Part shown: positions 1 through 7,953 of the stretch, piece by piece
How positions within the stretch are numbered: the first letter of the stretch is position 1
How the letters are laid out: the number at the start of each line of letters is the position of its first letter
Assembly (NCBI RefSeq): GCF_021568695.1
Contig: NZ_JAKGTI010000003.1
Span: 80,943 to 144,942, forward strand
Reading direction: 5' to 3'
Source of the DNA: Maritalea mediterranea
Lineage (GTDB): Bacteria > Pseudomonadota > Alphaproteobacteria > Rhizobiales > Devosiaceae
DNA: 64,000 nt
Program-made: the position numbers and the translations under genes
The notes under the pieces: generated by a model
Seen by the model: the letters and a program-made list of their open reading frames with translations, nothing else
The model's database searches: none
What the model was told of the DNA's origin: nothing

Positions 1-976
1 CCAACGGGTCCAGCACCGCCTGTTTCACGTCCGTCCCTTCCACGGCTAAATCCACCAGTTTGGCGTCAAATTGCGGCTCTGCGAAAATGCAGCTGATCTG
101 ATCTTCTTTGAGGTGCGCCTTCAATTTGGTCAACCGCTTGGCGCCGGGCTTTACGTCCGGGCTCAGGGTCACGGTGCCGGCGTTCGACAGGCCATATTGG
201 GTTTCAAAATATTGATAGGCATCGTGGAAGGTGACAAATTTCTTGTCTTCCAATCCGGCCAGCTGCGCTTTGATTTCCGCGTTCAACGCATCCAATTGCG
301 CCAGAGTTTTAGCGGCATTTTCCTGATATTGAACGGCATTTGCCGCGTCGGCTGCGCTGAGTTCTTCGGCCACCAATTCGACAAAATGTTTGGCATTTTC
401 AACGTCCAACCACATATGCAAATCGGTATTGCCATGATTGTGGCCCTGTTCTTCGTGCCCATGATCATCGTTCCCATGTGCCTCATCATCGTGGCTGTGC
501 TCCTCACCATGCGCATGATCATCTTTGTGGTCATGATCGTCGTGGCCGTGTTCATGCTCATGCCCGTGGTCTTCATGTTCGGTATGATTGTGCTCGTCAC
601 GGCGATGATCATCGAGGCTCACTTCCCGCGTGGGCAGGAAATGGAAATGATCTTGATGATCCTGCAGCGCAATCACCTTGGCGGTTTGCGGCAAGGAGGT
701 AATCGATTTGGCTAGAAAGCTCTCGAGATTGTCGCCGACCCAGAATATAATATCTGCGTTCTGCAGCGCCTGGGCGTCTGAAGGCTTCAATGAGTAATGG
801 TGGGGCGAAGCATTGGCAGGCACAATATTTGTTGGCGTCAATACACCATCGGTCACATTGGCTACCAGCGAATGGAGCGGACGAATGGACGTGACCACAT
901 TCAGATCACTGGCTGAGGCCAGTCCGGTCATCGCCAAACTTAACACAAGGGCGCTTACGCTCATCTTCATCCGCAT
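1..976 (-). CDS. znuA: Zinc ABC transporter substrate-binding protein ZnuA (partial, C-terminus beyond window)
   Basis: Periplasmic zinc-binding protein that feeds the ZnuBC transporter. The reading frame stays open to base 1, so about 325 codons are seen and the C-terminus is missing. The N-terminus (MRMKMSVSALVLSLAMTG) looks like a short signal peptide ending near SASA. Family zinc ligands are visible: the His pair in SPHHYSLKPSD, the His in DLHMWLD and the His in TFHDAYQYF. Between the first two lies a His/Asp/Glu-rich loop of about 60 residues (roughly bases 435-620), as known from zinc-specific members. The start is uncertain among several in-frame ATGs (982, 979, 976, 970). 976 is chosen because AGGAG at 983-987 then sits 6 nt upstream. 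It is divergent from znuC across two Zur-like boxes, which supports zinc-repressed expression. Confidence 0.93.
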   Translation of the reverse strand, partial: MRMKMSVSALVLSLAMTGLASASDLNVVTSIRPLHSLVANVTDGVLTPTNIVPANASPHHYSLKPSDAQALQNADIIFWVGDNLESFLAKSITSLPQTAKVIALQDHQDHFHFLPTREVSLDDHRRDEHNHTEHEDHGHEHEHGHDDHDHKDDHAHGEEHSHDDEAHGNDDHGHEEQGHNHGNTDLHMWLDVENAKHFVELVAEELSAADAANAVQYQENAAKTLAQLDALNAEIKAQLAGLEDKKFVTFHDAYQYFETQYGLSNAGTVTLSPDVKPGAKRLTKLKAHLKEDQISCIFAEPQFDAKLVDLAVEGTDVKQAVLDPL

Positions 977-991
977 CATCATCTCCTAAAT

Positions 992-1004
992 GTAATAACA
1001 TAAC
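992..1004. promoter_or_regulatory. Zur-box-like palindrome 1 (znuA side)
   Basis: The sequence GTAATAACATAAC matches 10 of 12 defined positions of the alphaproteobacterial Zur core GTTATANTATAAC (consensus recalled from the literature). It lies between the divergent znuA and znuC starts, 16 bp upstream of the chosen znuA start. Confidence 0.65.
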
Positions 1005-1012
1005 ATTGTTGC

Positions 1013-1025
1013 GTTACGATATAAC
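1013..1025. promoter_or_regulatory. Zur-box-like palindrome 2 (znuC side)
   Basis: The sequence GTTACGATATAAC also matches 10 of 12 defined positions of the Zur core. It starts exactly 21 bp after the first box, two helical turns, so two Zur dimers could sit on one face of the DNA and repress both znuA and znuCB-zur. The zur gene lies in the same locus. Confidence 0.7.
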
Positions 1026-1074
1026 GTATGGCAAAAAGAGGCGCAACAGCTAATTTTCAAGCGAGGACAATTTC

Positions 1075-1896
1075 GTGTCCGAACAATTTTCGACGCAAAA
1101 TGCTTTGGTGCATCTCGACAATGTCGGCGTTTATCGCGACGGCAAATGGCTGGTGCGCGGCGTCACATTTGATGTGCATCCCCAGGAAATTGTCACCCTG
1201 ATCGGGCCGAACGGTTCGGGCAAATCCACCAGCGTCAAGGCGGCGCTCGGGGTATTGTCGCCAACTGAAGGGCAAGTGGTCCGTCAGTCAGATTTGCAGG
1301 TGGGTTATGTGCCGCAAAAATTTGCGCTGGACTGGACTTTGCCCATGCCGGTCAAGCGGTTGATGAATTTGACCCAGAAGCATAGCCACGCTGAAATTGA
1401 ACGGGCGTTGGAATTGGTGGGCATCGCGCATTTGAAATCCTCCAATGTTCAATCTCTGTCTGGCGGCGAAACCCAACGGGCTCTGCTGGCGCGGGCGCTG
1501 TTGATGCAACCCGATCTGCTGGTGCTGGACGAGCCGGTGCAGGGGGTGGATTTCGCTGGCGAAATTGCGCTTTATGATCTGATCAAAACAATTCGCGACG
1601 AAACGGGTTGTGGGATTCTATTGATCTCCCATGATTTGCATGTGGTGATGGCGCAGACCGACACGGTGATTTGCATGAACGGCCATGTGTGTTGCCGCGG
1701 CACGCCGAAACTGGTGGCCGAGAGCGACGAATATAGACGCCTATTTGGCGCGCGGGCGGCGCAGAGCCTTGCCGTTTATGAGCATGATCATGACCACACC
1801 CATTTGCCGGACGGGCGAGTGTTGCATGCGGATGGCAGCATTCACGAGCATTGTGATCACAGCCATGACGCCCCGCGCGAAAAGGAACCTCATTAA
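1075..1896 (+). CDS. znuC: Zinc ABC transporter ATP-binding protein ZnuC
   Basis: Cytoplasmic ATPase of the high-affinity zinc importer. The 273-residue protein shows Walker A GPNGSGKST (44-52), signature LSGGE (128-132), Walker B LLVLDEP (148-154) and the H-loop SHD (185-187). Residues 236-265 form a His-rich tail (EHDHDHTH and HEHCDHSHD), which may bind zinc. The start is GTG, preceded by GCGAGGAC about 10 nt upstream. The stop codon overlaps the znuB start by one base (TAATG), so the two are translationally coupled. It is probably repressed by Zur through the palindromes at 992-1025. Confidence 0.95.
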   Translation: MSEQFSTQNALVHLDNVGVYRDGKWLVRGVTFDVHPQEIVTLIGPNGSGKSTSVKAALGVLSPTEGQVVRQSDLQVGYVPQKFALDWTLPMPVKRLMNLTQKHSHAEIERALELVGIAHLKSSNVQSLSGGETQRALLARALLMQPDLLVLDEPVQGVDFAGEIALYDLIKTIRDETGCGILLISHDLHVVMAQTDTVICMNGHVCCRGTPKLVAESDEYRRLFGARAAQSLAVYEHDHDHTHLPDGRVLHADGSIHEHCDHSHDAPREKEPH

Positions 1897-2726
1897 TGGC
1901 GATTTTTGATGATTTCTTTATGCGGGCGCTGGTTGCGGGCATCGGTTTTGCGCTGGTGACCGGTCCGCTGGGCTGTTTTATCGTCTGGCGCCGCATGGCC
2001 TATTTTGGTGACACAATGGCGCATTCGGCGCTGTTGGGGGTCGCGCTCAGCTTTGTGTTCAACCTCAATTTGATGGTTGGCGTGATCGCTGTGGCGCTGA
2101 TGGTGTCTGTGGCGCTGCTGGTTTTGGAAAAGCGACAATCGCTTTCGGCCGATGCATTGCTGGGCATTCTTTCCCATTCCACTCTGGCGTTGGGTTTGGT
2201 GATTGTCAGCATAATGAGCTCGGTGCGCATTGATCTGATGGGGCTGCTGTTTGGCGACATTCTGGCGGTCACGACAGCCGATATTCAGATGGTTTATGGG
2301 CTTGGGGCCATTGTGCTGGCGGTGCTGATCTTTTTCTGGCGACCGCTGGTGGCGGCGACGGTGAATGTGGAGCTGGCGCAGGCGGAGAATATGAAGCCTC
2401 AGCGCAGCCGGTTTGTGCTGATGATCTTACTGGCATTGCTGATTGCCATTGCCATGAAGATTGTGGGGATTTTGTTGATCACGGCTTTGCTGATCATCCC
2501 CGCGGCCACCGCGCGGCGCTTTGCTTTAACGCCCGAGATTATGGCGGTGCTCGCTTCGGTGCTGGGCGTTGTGGCGGTGATTGGCGGGCTTTATGGTTCA
2601 CTGCATTATGACACGCCCTCGGGGCCATCCATTGTGGTGGCGGCGTTGGTCATCTTTTTGATTTCATTGGTGCCAAAAAATCTGTTCGGCGCCAAAAACC
2701 AGCCTGTGGAGGCCCGCCATGACTGA
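1896..2726 (+). CDS. znuB: Zinc ABC transporter permease ZnuB
   Basis: Inner-membrane permease of the ZnuABC importer (ABC-3 family). The 276 residues are dominated by hydrophobic segments, about eight by eye, beginning with ALVAGIGFALVTGPLGCFIV. Family hallmarks include GDTMAHSALLGVALSFVF near the N-terminus and LLITALLIIPAATAR toward the C-terminus. The ATG overlaps the znuC stop, and the 3' end overlaps the zur start by 8 bp, so znuC-znuB-zur reads as one transcript. Confidence 0.95.
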   Translation: MAIFDDFFMRALVAGIGFALVTGPLGCFIVWRRMAYFGDTMAHSALLGVALSFVFNLNLMVGVIAVALMVSVALLVLEKRQSLSADALLGILSHSTLALGLVIVSIMSSVRIDLMGLLFGDILAVTTADIQMVYGLGAIVLAVLIFFWRPLVAATVNVELAQAENMKPQRSRFVLMILLALLIAIAMKIVGILLITALLIIPAATARRFALTPEIMAVLASVLGVVAVIGGLYGSLHYDTPSGPSIVVAALVIFLISLVPKNLFGAKNQPVEARHD

Positions 2727-3108
2727 GCAAAATCTCACCAAAAATCAGGATTTGGTGTTGAACCAGTTGGGCAAATCCAAAACGCCCATGAGCGCTTATG
2801 ATCTCCTGGACAGTTTGCGCGACAAGGGCCTGAAAGCACCGCTGCAAATTTATCGGGCGCTGGATAAGCTCACCGAGATGGGGCTGGCCCACCGACTTGA
2901 AAGCCTCAATGCTTTTGTGGCCTGCGCCCACCCGAACTGCCATGAAAATGAGCTTATTGCCTTTGGCATTTGCGAAAAGTGCAACAAGGTCTGGGAATTC
3001 TCCGATGATGAGGTGAGCAACCGCCTCGACCTCTGGGCCAAAGAACGCGACTTCACGCCGGTCAAAACCAGCCTCGAGATCCGCGGCATTTGTGCCAAAT
3101 GCGCCTAG
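2719..3108 (+). CDS. zur: Fur-family zinc uptake regulator Zur
   Basis: Zinc-responsive repressor of the Fur family, 129 residues. The N-terminal half carries a winged helix (SAYDLLDSL, then PLQIYRALDKLTEMGLAHRL, about 25-60). The C-terminal half carries metal-binding residues: HPNCHEN (71-77), CEKC (85-88) and CAKC (125-128), the last two resembling the structural zinc site. It is assigned as Zur rather than Fur because it is the third gene of the znu operon, overlapping znuB by 8 bp. It is expected to repress its own operon and znuA when zinc is sufficient. Confidence 0.92.
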   Translation: MTEQNLTKNQDLVLNQLGKSKTPMSAYDLLDSLRDKGLKAPLQIYRALDKLTEMGLAHRLESLNAFVACAHPNCHENELIAFGICEKCNKVWEFSDDEVSNRLDLWAKERDFTPVKTSLEIRGICAKCA

Positions 3109-3233
3109 TCCGATCCCAGCTTGCCATTCTGCGCCACCCCTGATAGGAAGCGCGTCCGCATTTTATCAGGTCGACATTTTGCCCGTTCGTTTGCCGCGAG
3201 CTGGGCGGGGTGGTTTCGTTTCGGGAGAAGCAT

Positions 3234-4556
3234 ATGGGCGCGCACTATTCTTATGGGGTGGATTTTGGCACCACCAACACCGTGATCGCCCGGGCCAACC
3301 CCGCTGGTGAGGTGGAAACGATACAGTTTGGCCTCAGCGACCAGATGTCTGATGTTTATCGCTCCGTTTTGTGCTTTCAAAAGATCGAGCGCGACCGTTC
3401 CTTTGATGTGGAGGTAAGTGCCGGGCTTGAAGGCATCAAGGCCTATTTGTCGGCGCTCTCTGAAATTCGCTTTATCCAATCATTCAAAAGCCATGCGGCC
3501 AGTCGCCTATTTGAAGATACGCGGGTGTTCGGGCAAAAATTTCGCTTTGAGGATTTGCTTACCGCCTTTTTGCAGACCGCGCGTAAAAGTGCACATGAGG
3601 GGGCGTTGGATCAGATGGGCAGCAGCTTTATCTCCGGTCGGCCCGTGGCCTTTGTTGGCGCGTCGCCCGATGATCAATTGGCCATGGAGCGCTATGAGCT
3701 GGGGTACAAGAATGCCGGGTTCCCCACCCCGCAGCATGTTTATGAGCCGGTGGGCGCGGCCTATTCTTATGCCAAGCGGTTGCAAAAAGATGCGACGGTG
3801 CTGGTCGGCGATTTTGGCGGCGGCACCAGCGACTTTTCCATCATCCGGTTCGAGCGGCACGGCGACAAGGTCGTGGCGCATCCGCTCGGTTATGCTGGGG
3901 TGGGCATTGCGGGCGACAGTTTAGATTATCGCATCATTGATGCAGTGATCTGCCCGGAATTGGGTAAGGGCACGCAATATAAATCCTTCGACAAAATCCT
4001 TGAAATCCCCAAGCATTATTTTGCCAATTTTGCACGCTGGCACCAATTGGCGGTGCTGAAAACACCGCAAAATATGAATGAGCTGGAAGAGCTGTGGCAG
4101 GCATCATTGGCGCCCGATAAGCTGGAGGCCCTGATCGACACCATCATGGATGATCGTGGCTTTGATATTTATCGTGCCGTTTCCGGCGCCAAGGCGGAAC
4201 TGTCCTCCAAACCCTCGGCGCGGCTGCAGATCAAGCTGGGTAAAATCGCGATTGATCGCGAAATTCAGGTGCAGGAATTTGAGCAATGGATCGAAAAAGA
4301 TCTGGCTCAAATCGGCGCGGCTGTCGATGGATTGTTTGATCGTAAACATATCAATTTGGACGATATCGACCATGTCTTTCTGACCGGCGGATCGTCCTTT
4401 ATTCCGGCCGTGAAGCGTTTGTTTGCAGATCGGTTCGGGCCAGAGAAACTGGCGGACGGCAATCAGTTCCAGTCAGTGGCCCATGGGCTGGCGCTGATCG
4501 GGCTGTTGGATGATGTTTCGCCATGGCTCGCCGGGGCTGAGCTTTCATTGGCTTAA
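3234..4556 (+). CDS. Hsp70-family protein (YegD-like)
   Basis: A 440-residue protein with an actin-like ATPase fold. Phosphate-1 motif YGVDFGTTNTVIA is at the N-terminus, the phosphate-2 region VLVGDFGGGTSDFSII follows mid-protein, and the adenosine motif FLTGGSSFIPAVKRLFADRF is near the C-terminus. The length fits the nucleotide-binding domain plus insertions, and the classical DnaK substrate-binding domain is absent, as in the YegD group of putative chaperones. ATG at 3234 is chosen over an in-frame GTG at 3210 because GGGAGAAG lies directly upstream. Its client is unknown, and it stands alone between zur and a small membrane protein. Confidence 0.85.
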   Translation: MGAHYSYGVDFGTTNTVIARANPAGEVETIQFGLSDQMSDVYRSVLCFQKIERDRSFDVEVSAGLEGIKAYLSALSEIRFIQSFKSHAASRLFEDTRVFGQKFRFEDLLTAFLQTARKSAHEGALDQMGSSFISGRPVAFVGASPDDQLAMERYELGYKNAGFPTPQHVYEPVGAAYSYAKRLQKDATVLVGDFGGGTSDFSIIRFERHGDKVVAHPLGYAGVGIAGDSLDYRIIDAVICPELGKGTQYKSFDKILEIPKHYFANFARWHQLAVLKTPQNMNELEELWQASLAPDKLEALIDTIMDDRGFDIYRAVSGAKAELSSKPSARLQIKLGKIAIDREIQVQEFEQWIEKDLAQIGAAVDGLFDRKHINLDDIDHVFLTGGSSFIPAVKRLFADRFGPEKLADGNQFQSVAHGLALIGLLDDVSPWLAGAELSLA

Positions 4557-4679
4557 TAGTTCAAATGCGGATTGTCCCCCAATTACGATGATATATGAGG
4601 GAACCATTTTGGGTTTGTCGCGGTTATCTCTTTCACAGGCGCAGCAGCTGTGGCGCGCCGCAGGATAAGGGAGAGAAAC

Positions 4680-4841
4680 ATGTTTGAATGGATTCTGATT
4701 TTGCTTGTGGTCGCCGCTGTGGCCGGTCTTTTGGGGTTAAACACGCTGTCGGGCCTGGCGATGACCGGTGCCAAAATTCTCATTGGCTTAGTGCTGGTGG
4801 TTTTCCTGTTGGTGCTGTTGGGCGTTATCGCCATCGCGTAG
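4680..4841 (+). CDS. DUF1328 small membrane protein (YtjA/UPF0391-like)
   Basis: A 53-residue, almost wholly hydrophobic protein with two predicted membrane segments (WILILLVVAAVAGLLGL and ILIGLVLVVFLLVLLGVIAI). Length and pattern match the DUF1328 family, whose function is unknown; members are often stress-induced. The start at 4680 follows AAGGGAGAG with ideal spacing, and an upstream in-frame start at 4650 lacks such a site. It is transcribed alone. Confidence 0.8.
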   Translation: MFEWILILLVVAAVAGLLGLNTLSGLAMTGAKILIGLVLVVFLLVLLGVIAIA

Positions 4842-4951
4842 ACGGGATAGGCTGATGCTGACATTTAGTGGCGGATCAAAGTCAGGCTCGGCTTGACTGT
4901 GCTTCACATGTCAGCAGACCAAATGGCTCCCAAACAAGCCTTGAGGGAGGG

Positions 4952-4977
4952 GTAAAAGGTGGTGGGCCACCTTTTAC
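4952..4977. terminator. Perfect 11-bp hairpin between convergent genes
   Basis: Arms GTAAAAGGTGG (4952-4962) and CCACCTTTTAC (4967-4977) enclose a TGGG loop. It sits at the junction of the DUF1328 gene and the convergent BLUF gene and overlaps the BLUF stop codon. It probably works as a bidirectional terminator, although the only T-run is inside the stem. Confidence 0.55.
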
Positions 4978-5300
4978 GCTGTCATGGCTGTAATGAGTTG
5001 GTCAAACTGAGTGCCCTCAATTTGTTTCATGTGCCAACCTTGGTAAACGCGCGCTTCGATTGGCGTGCGCATAATCTCAATAACGCCTGAATGGCGTCGA
5101 TCTTTTTCGATGTTTTTCATGAGCTGAGTGAGGTGATGCTCCGCCCCTTCCAGCACTTGGGCGAAATTCACCCCATTATAGGCGAGGGCTCCTGTTATGT
5201 CGTGTTCGGCATTCACCTTTTGGGCGTCCACCACAATTTGGTCCACATCGGCTTTTTTCAAATTTGGTAGGGCCGTGCTCACATAGAGAATTCTGATCAA
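4974..5300 (-). CDS. Single-domain BLUF blue-light sensor
   Basis: A protein of 108 residues spanning one BLUF (FAD-binding blue-light sensing) domain. Key residues are visible: the photoactive Tyr in IRILYVS, the Asn in VNAEHDITGALAY, the Gln in FAQVLEG, the motif KDRRHSGV, and a Trp in YQGWHMKQI. No output domain is present, so it must signal to a separate partner. TTG at 5300 is chosen because AGGA precedes it by 6 nt and the domain starts immediately. An in-frame ATG at 5387 would add 29 residues without family resemblance. It lies next to tRNA-Arg, and the neighbours give no hint of a partner. Confidence 0.85.
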   Translation of the reverse strand: MIRILYVSTALPNLKKADVDQIVVDAQKVNAEHDITGALAYNGVNFAQVLEGAEHHLTQLMKNIEKDRRHSGVIEIMRTPIEARVYQGWHMKQIEGTQFDQLITAMTA

Positions 5301-5429
5301 AGTCGTTCCTAAATCTGCCCCGCGGGCGTTCGTGCAGCGGTTTGCCCCCTGCGTATCCTTGAGCATAGCAAACATGGGTTTGTGCACAAACTATGGCGAG
5401 GATGTTGGCAGTGGGGCCGCTAGACTAAG

Positions 5430-5506
5430 TGGTGATCCCGGCGCGATTCGAACGCGCGACCCTCAGATTAGGAATCTGATGCTCTATCCTGCTGAGCTAC
5501 GGGACC
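5430..5506 (-). tRNA. tRNA-Arg (anticodon CCT)
   Basis: A complete cloverleaf of 77 nt. Acceptor GGTCCCG pairs with CGGGATC (one G-T pair), followed by A and an encoded CCA. The anticodon stem TCAGA/TCTGA holds loop TTCCTAA, giving anticodon CCT, which reads AGG. The T-arm contains GTTCGAATC. No direct repeat or integrase nearby suggests use as an attachment site. Confidence 0.97.
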
Positions 5507-5614
5507 ACTTTTGCCAATCTAGCCAATCAAAGCGTCAGAGAAAAGCAGTTTGCGGGGATGATTTTTGCCTAATTTTGGTGCAACATCGCCTCACGATAGT
5601 CAAACGAGGTCTTT

Positions 5615-6430
5615 ATGGGATTCTCCGATCAGTTTGGAGCATTTTTTGTGGCAGGTTTTCTTTCCGTGGTGAGCTGTGCGATGTCCGCCAATGCGTGCGA
5701 AACGCTCAGCCCGGGGCCGAAAGGTAAGGTGGTGGAGATCACCGATGGGGACACGCTGATTTTAGACAATAGCCAAAAAGTGCGGCTGATTGGCATGCAG
5801 GCCCCCAAATTGCCGCTGGGGCGTGTTGGATTTGAGACGTGGCCGCTGGCCGACGAAGCGAAGGCATTTTTGGCTGATTTTGCGTTGGGCGAAGAAGTGC
5901 AGATTTATTATGGCACCACCCGAAAGGACCGGCATGGCCGGGTGCTGGGGCATGTATTTATTGACGGTTCGCGCGAAAAATGGGCGCAAAAGGCAGTGAT
6001 CGCCAACGGGCTCGCGCGGGTTTATTCCTTTTACGACAATCGCCATTGCCTTGATGAACTCTATGCCGCCGAGCGGCAAGCGCGGGTTGATCGCGAAGGC
6101 ATTTGGGCGCTGGACTATTATCAGATCCGACAAGCCGACAAACCTCATAAGCTGGTGCAGCTGGCCGGGCGTTATGAATTGGTGGAAGGGCGTGTGCTCG
6201 ATGTGGGTGAATCCAATGGGCGTATATATCTGAATTTCGGGCGAGATTGGGATAGTGATTTCACGGTGGTGATCGACAAGCCGGCCCGCCGTGCCTTTAA
6301 AAAGGCGGATTTTGATCCCAAAAAACTCGCAAATGCCTTTATTCGGGTGCGGGGTTGGGTGGATGACCATAATGGACCGCGGATTGATGTCACGCATCCG
6401 GAACAAATTGAAATATTGGCGGTGCAGTAG
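5615..6430 (+). CDS. Thermonuclease-fold (SNase-like) secreted protein
   Basis: A 271-residue protein with an N-terminal hydrophobic export signal (about 9-27) followed by a staphylococcal-nuclease-like domain: VVEITDGDTLILD, VRLIGMQAPKLPLG, RKDRHGRVLGHVF and AERQARVDREGIW. The Asp in DGDT and the Arg and Glu of the later motifs correspond to calcium and catalytic positions of the family. About 100 C-terminal residues (from QADKPHKLV) form an extra domain rich in beta-type sequence (VRGWVDDHNGPRIDVTHPEQI) that resembles an OB-type fold and is not part of the minimal nuclease. It is followed 9 bp later by the M48 gene, so both may share a transcript. Substrate unknown. Confidence 0.82.
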   Translation: MGFSDQFGAFFVAGFLSVVSCAMSANACETLSPGPKGKVVEITDGDTLILDNSQKVRLIGMQAPKLPLGRVGFETWPLADEAKAFLADFALGEEVQIYYGTTRKDRHGRVLGHVFIDGSREKWAQKAVIANGLARVYSFYDNRHCLDELYAAERQARVDREGIWALDYYQIRQADKPHKLVQLAGRYELVEGRVLDVGESNGRIYLNFGRDWDSDFTVVIDKPARRAFKKADFDPKKLANAFIRVRGWVDDHNGPRIDVTHPEQIEILAVQ

Positions 6431-6439
6431 GGTCAAAGC

Positions 6440-7891
6440 ATGAAAAGACGTCACATAGTGATCGCGGTGGCGCTGGCCGGTCTTTTGTCTGGCTGCACGA
6501 GCGTATTTACGGGCGGTGTGGGCACCTCGCAATTGGGTGATCGCACGGCGGATCGGGTGGCTGCTGGCGCCGATCCGGGCGATAATATTATCGGGCAGCG
6601 TGAACATCCTAAAATTGTGGCCACATATGGTGGGGTTTATAATCACCGCCCTGCAGAAATTATGCTGGCGCGCATGGCCGGGAAATTGCTGGTGGCGGCG
6701 GAGCAGCCCAATCAGAGCCTGACCGTGACGATCCTGGATTCGCCCGAGGTGAATGCTTTTGCGTTGCCCGGCGGCTATATTTACGTGACGCGTGGCATAT
6801 TGGCGTTGGCCAGTGATGAAGCGGAGTTGGCGGCTGTCCTGTCGCATGAAATTGCCCACCTTACCCTGCGTCATGCGCGAGAAAGGTCGAACCGCGAGCG
6901 CACCAGCAAAATTGTCGATCGGGTGATTTCTGGCATATTGGGCGCCGATCCGGATACGGATCAATCTTTGGCGCGGTCCAAACTCTCTCTGGCGGCATTT
7001 TCGCAGGCGCAAGAGCTGGCGGCTGACCGCACGGGTGTGCTGGTGGCCGGTGCGGCGGGTTATGACCCACATGCGGCGGCGCGTTTCCTGTCGCAAATGG
7101 GGCGGTTTGCTGCCTTCACTGAAGGCAATAAAAGTGGCGATGACTTCTTGTCTTCACACCCTTCCACACCGTCGCGAATTGAAGAGGCTGTGAAATCGGC
7201 CCGGCAGTTGGGTGCGCCTGGTATCGGTGAACAAGAGCGTGAACGTTATCAACGGGCGATTGATGGGTTGGCGTTTGGGCCGAACCCTGAAAACGGCACG
7301 ATTGTGGGGCAAAACTTTATCTACCCTGCGCTAAAATTTACCTTTGCGGTGCCTGAAAATTATCAGTTGAGCAATGGCTCTGCTTCAGTGGTGGCCGTGG
7401 CCGAAAGTGGCACGGCGCTGCGGTTTGATAGCGCAGAAGTGCCCTCGACCCTGTCATTGGAAGACTATTTACGGTCGGGCTGGGTGGCTGGTCTTAATGG
7501 TGATTCAGTACGCAGCGGCAAGCATAATGGGGTGGAACGGGTCACTGCCACGGCGACGACTGAAAAATGGTTTTTCCGGATCGCGGCGCTGCGATATGAG
7601 GGACGGGTCTATCGGTTTATATTTGCGGCGGAGAAAGACAGTAAGCAATTCCGTCGAGAATTTGAACGCACCATTGATAGTTTCCGTCGGGTGCGTGGCG
7701 AAGATCTGAAGAAGATTCAGAACTTCAAAATCGATATCGTGACCGCACGTCAGGGGCAGCGGGCAGGCGATCTTTCGGCCATGATGGCAGGGGTGAAGCG
7801 TCGCGATGAGCTGTTCTTAGTTTTGAACGGTCTTTATCCCGGCGATCCGTTGGTGCCGGGGCAGGGATATAAGATTATCCGGCCGGAATAG
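6440..7891 (+). CDS. M48-family periplasmic metalloprotease, lipoprotein (BepA-like)
   Basis: A zinc metalloprotease of 483 residues, probably anchored to the periplasmic face of a membrane. The N-terminus is a lipoprotein signal with lipobox LLSGC. The catalytic motif LSHEIAHLTLRHAR and the downstream third-ligand motif ELAADRTG are intact. The C-terminal region ends in RAGDLSAM...GDPLVPGQGYKIIRPE, a LysM-like or SPOR-like tail typical of the alphaproteobacterial M48 lipoproteins. By family, a role in outer-membrane protein quality control is inferred. It lies 9 bp downstream of the nuclease-like gene and ends at a strong shared terminator. Confidence 0.9.
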   Translation: MKRRHIVIAVALAGLLSGCTSVFTGGVGTSQLGDRTADRVAAGADPGDNIIGQREHPKIVATYGGVYNHRPAEIMLARMAGKLLVAAEQPNQSLTVTILDSPEVNAFALPGGYIYVTRGILALASDEAELAAVLSHEIAHLTLRHARERSNRERTSKIVDRVISGILGADPDTDQSLARSKLSLAAFSQAQELAADRTGVLVAGAAGYDPHAAARFLSQMGRFAAFTEGNKSGDDFLSSHPSTPSRIEEAVKSARQLGAPGIGEQERERYQRAIDGLAFGPNPENGTIVGQNFIYPALKFTFAVPENYQLSNGSASVVAVAESGTALRFDSAEVPSTLSLEDYLRSGWVAGLNGDSVRSGKHNGVERVTATATTEKWFFRIAALRYEGRVYRFIFAAEKDSKQFRREFERTIDSFRRVRGEDLKKIQNFKIDIVTARQGQRAGDLSAMMAGVKRRDELFLVLNGLYPGDPLVPGQGYKIIRPE

Positions 7892-7899
7892 GACAAATA

Positions 7900-7933
7900 A
7901 AAAGGCCGTCACCCCATGGGATAACGGCCTTTT
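7900..7933. terminator. Bidirectional terminator between the M48 gene and carD
   Basis: Arms AAAAGGCCGT (7900-7909) and ACGGCCTTTT (7924-7933) pair perfectly with a 14-nt loop. A-runs and T-runs at the outer ends allow termination in both directions between these convergent genes. Confidence 0.8.
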
Positions 7934-7953
7934 GGTAAAATTGGCTGGTTGCC

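Noticed and set aside
3139..3170. Inverted repeat CCTGATA/TATCAGG after zur as a terminator
   Set aside because: The stem is only 7 bp with an 18-nt loop and no T-run follows, so it is too weak to call.
5430..5506. tRNA-Arg as an integration site for a mobile element
   Set aside because: The tRNA is intact, no 3'-end duplicate was seen nearby, and flanking genes are core genes.
5762..7096. Long open frame on the minus strand opposite the nuclease-like and M48 genes
   Set aside because: It is antisense to two genes with intact catalytic motifs, has a His/Arg/Gln-rich composition typical of shadow frames and no family resemblance.
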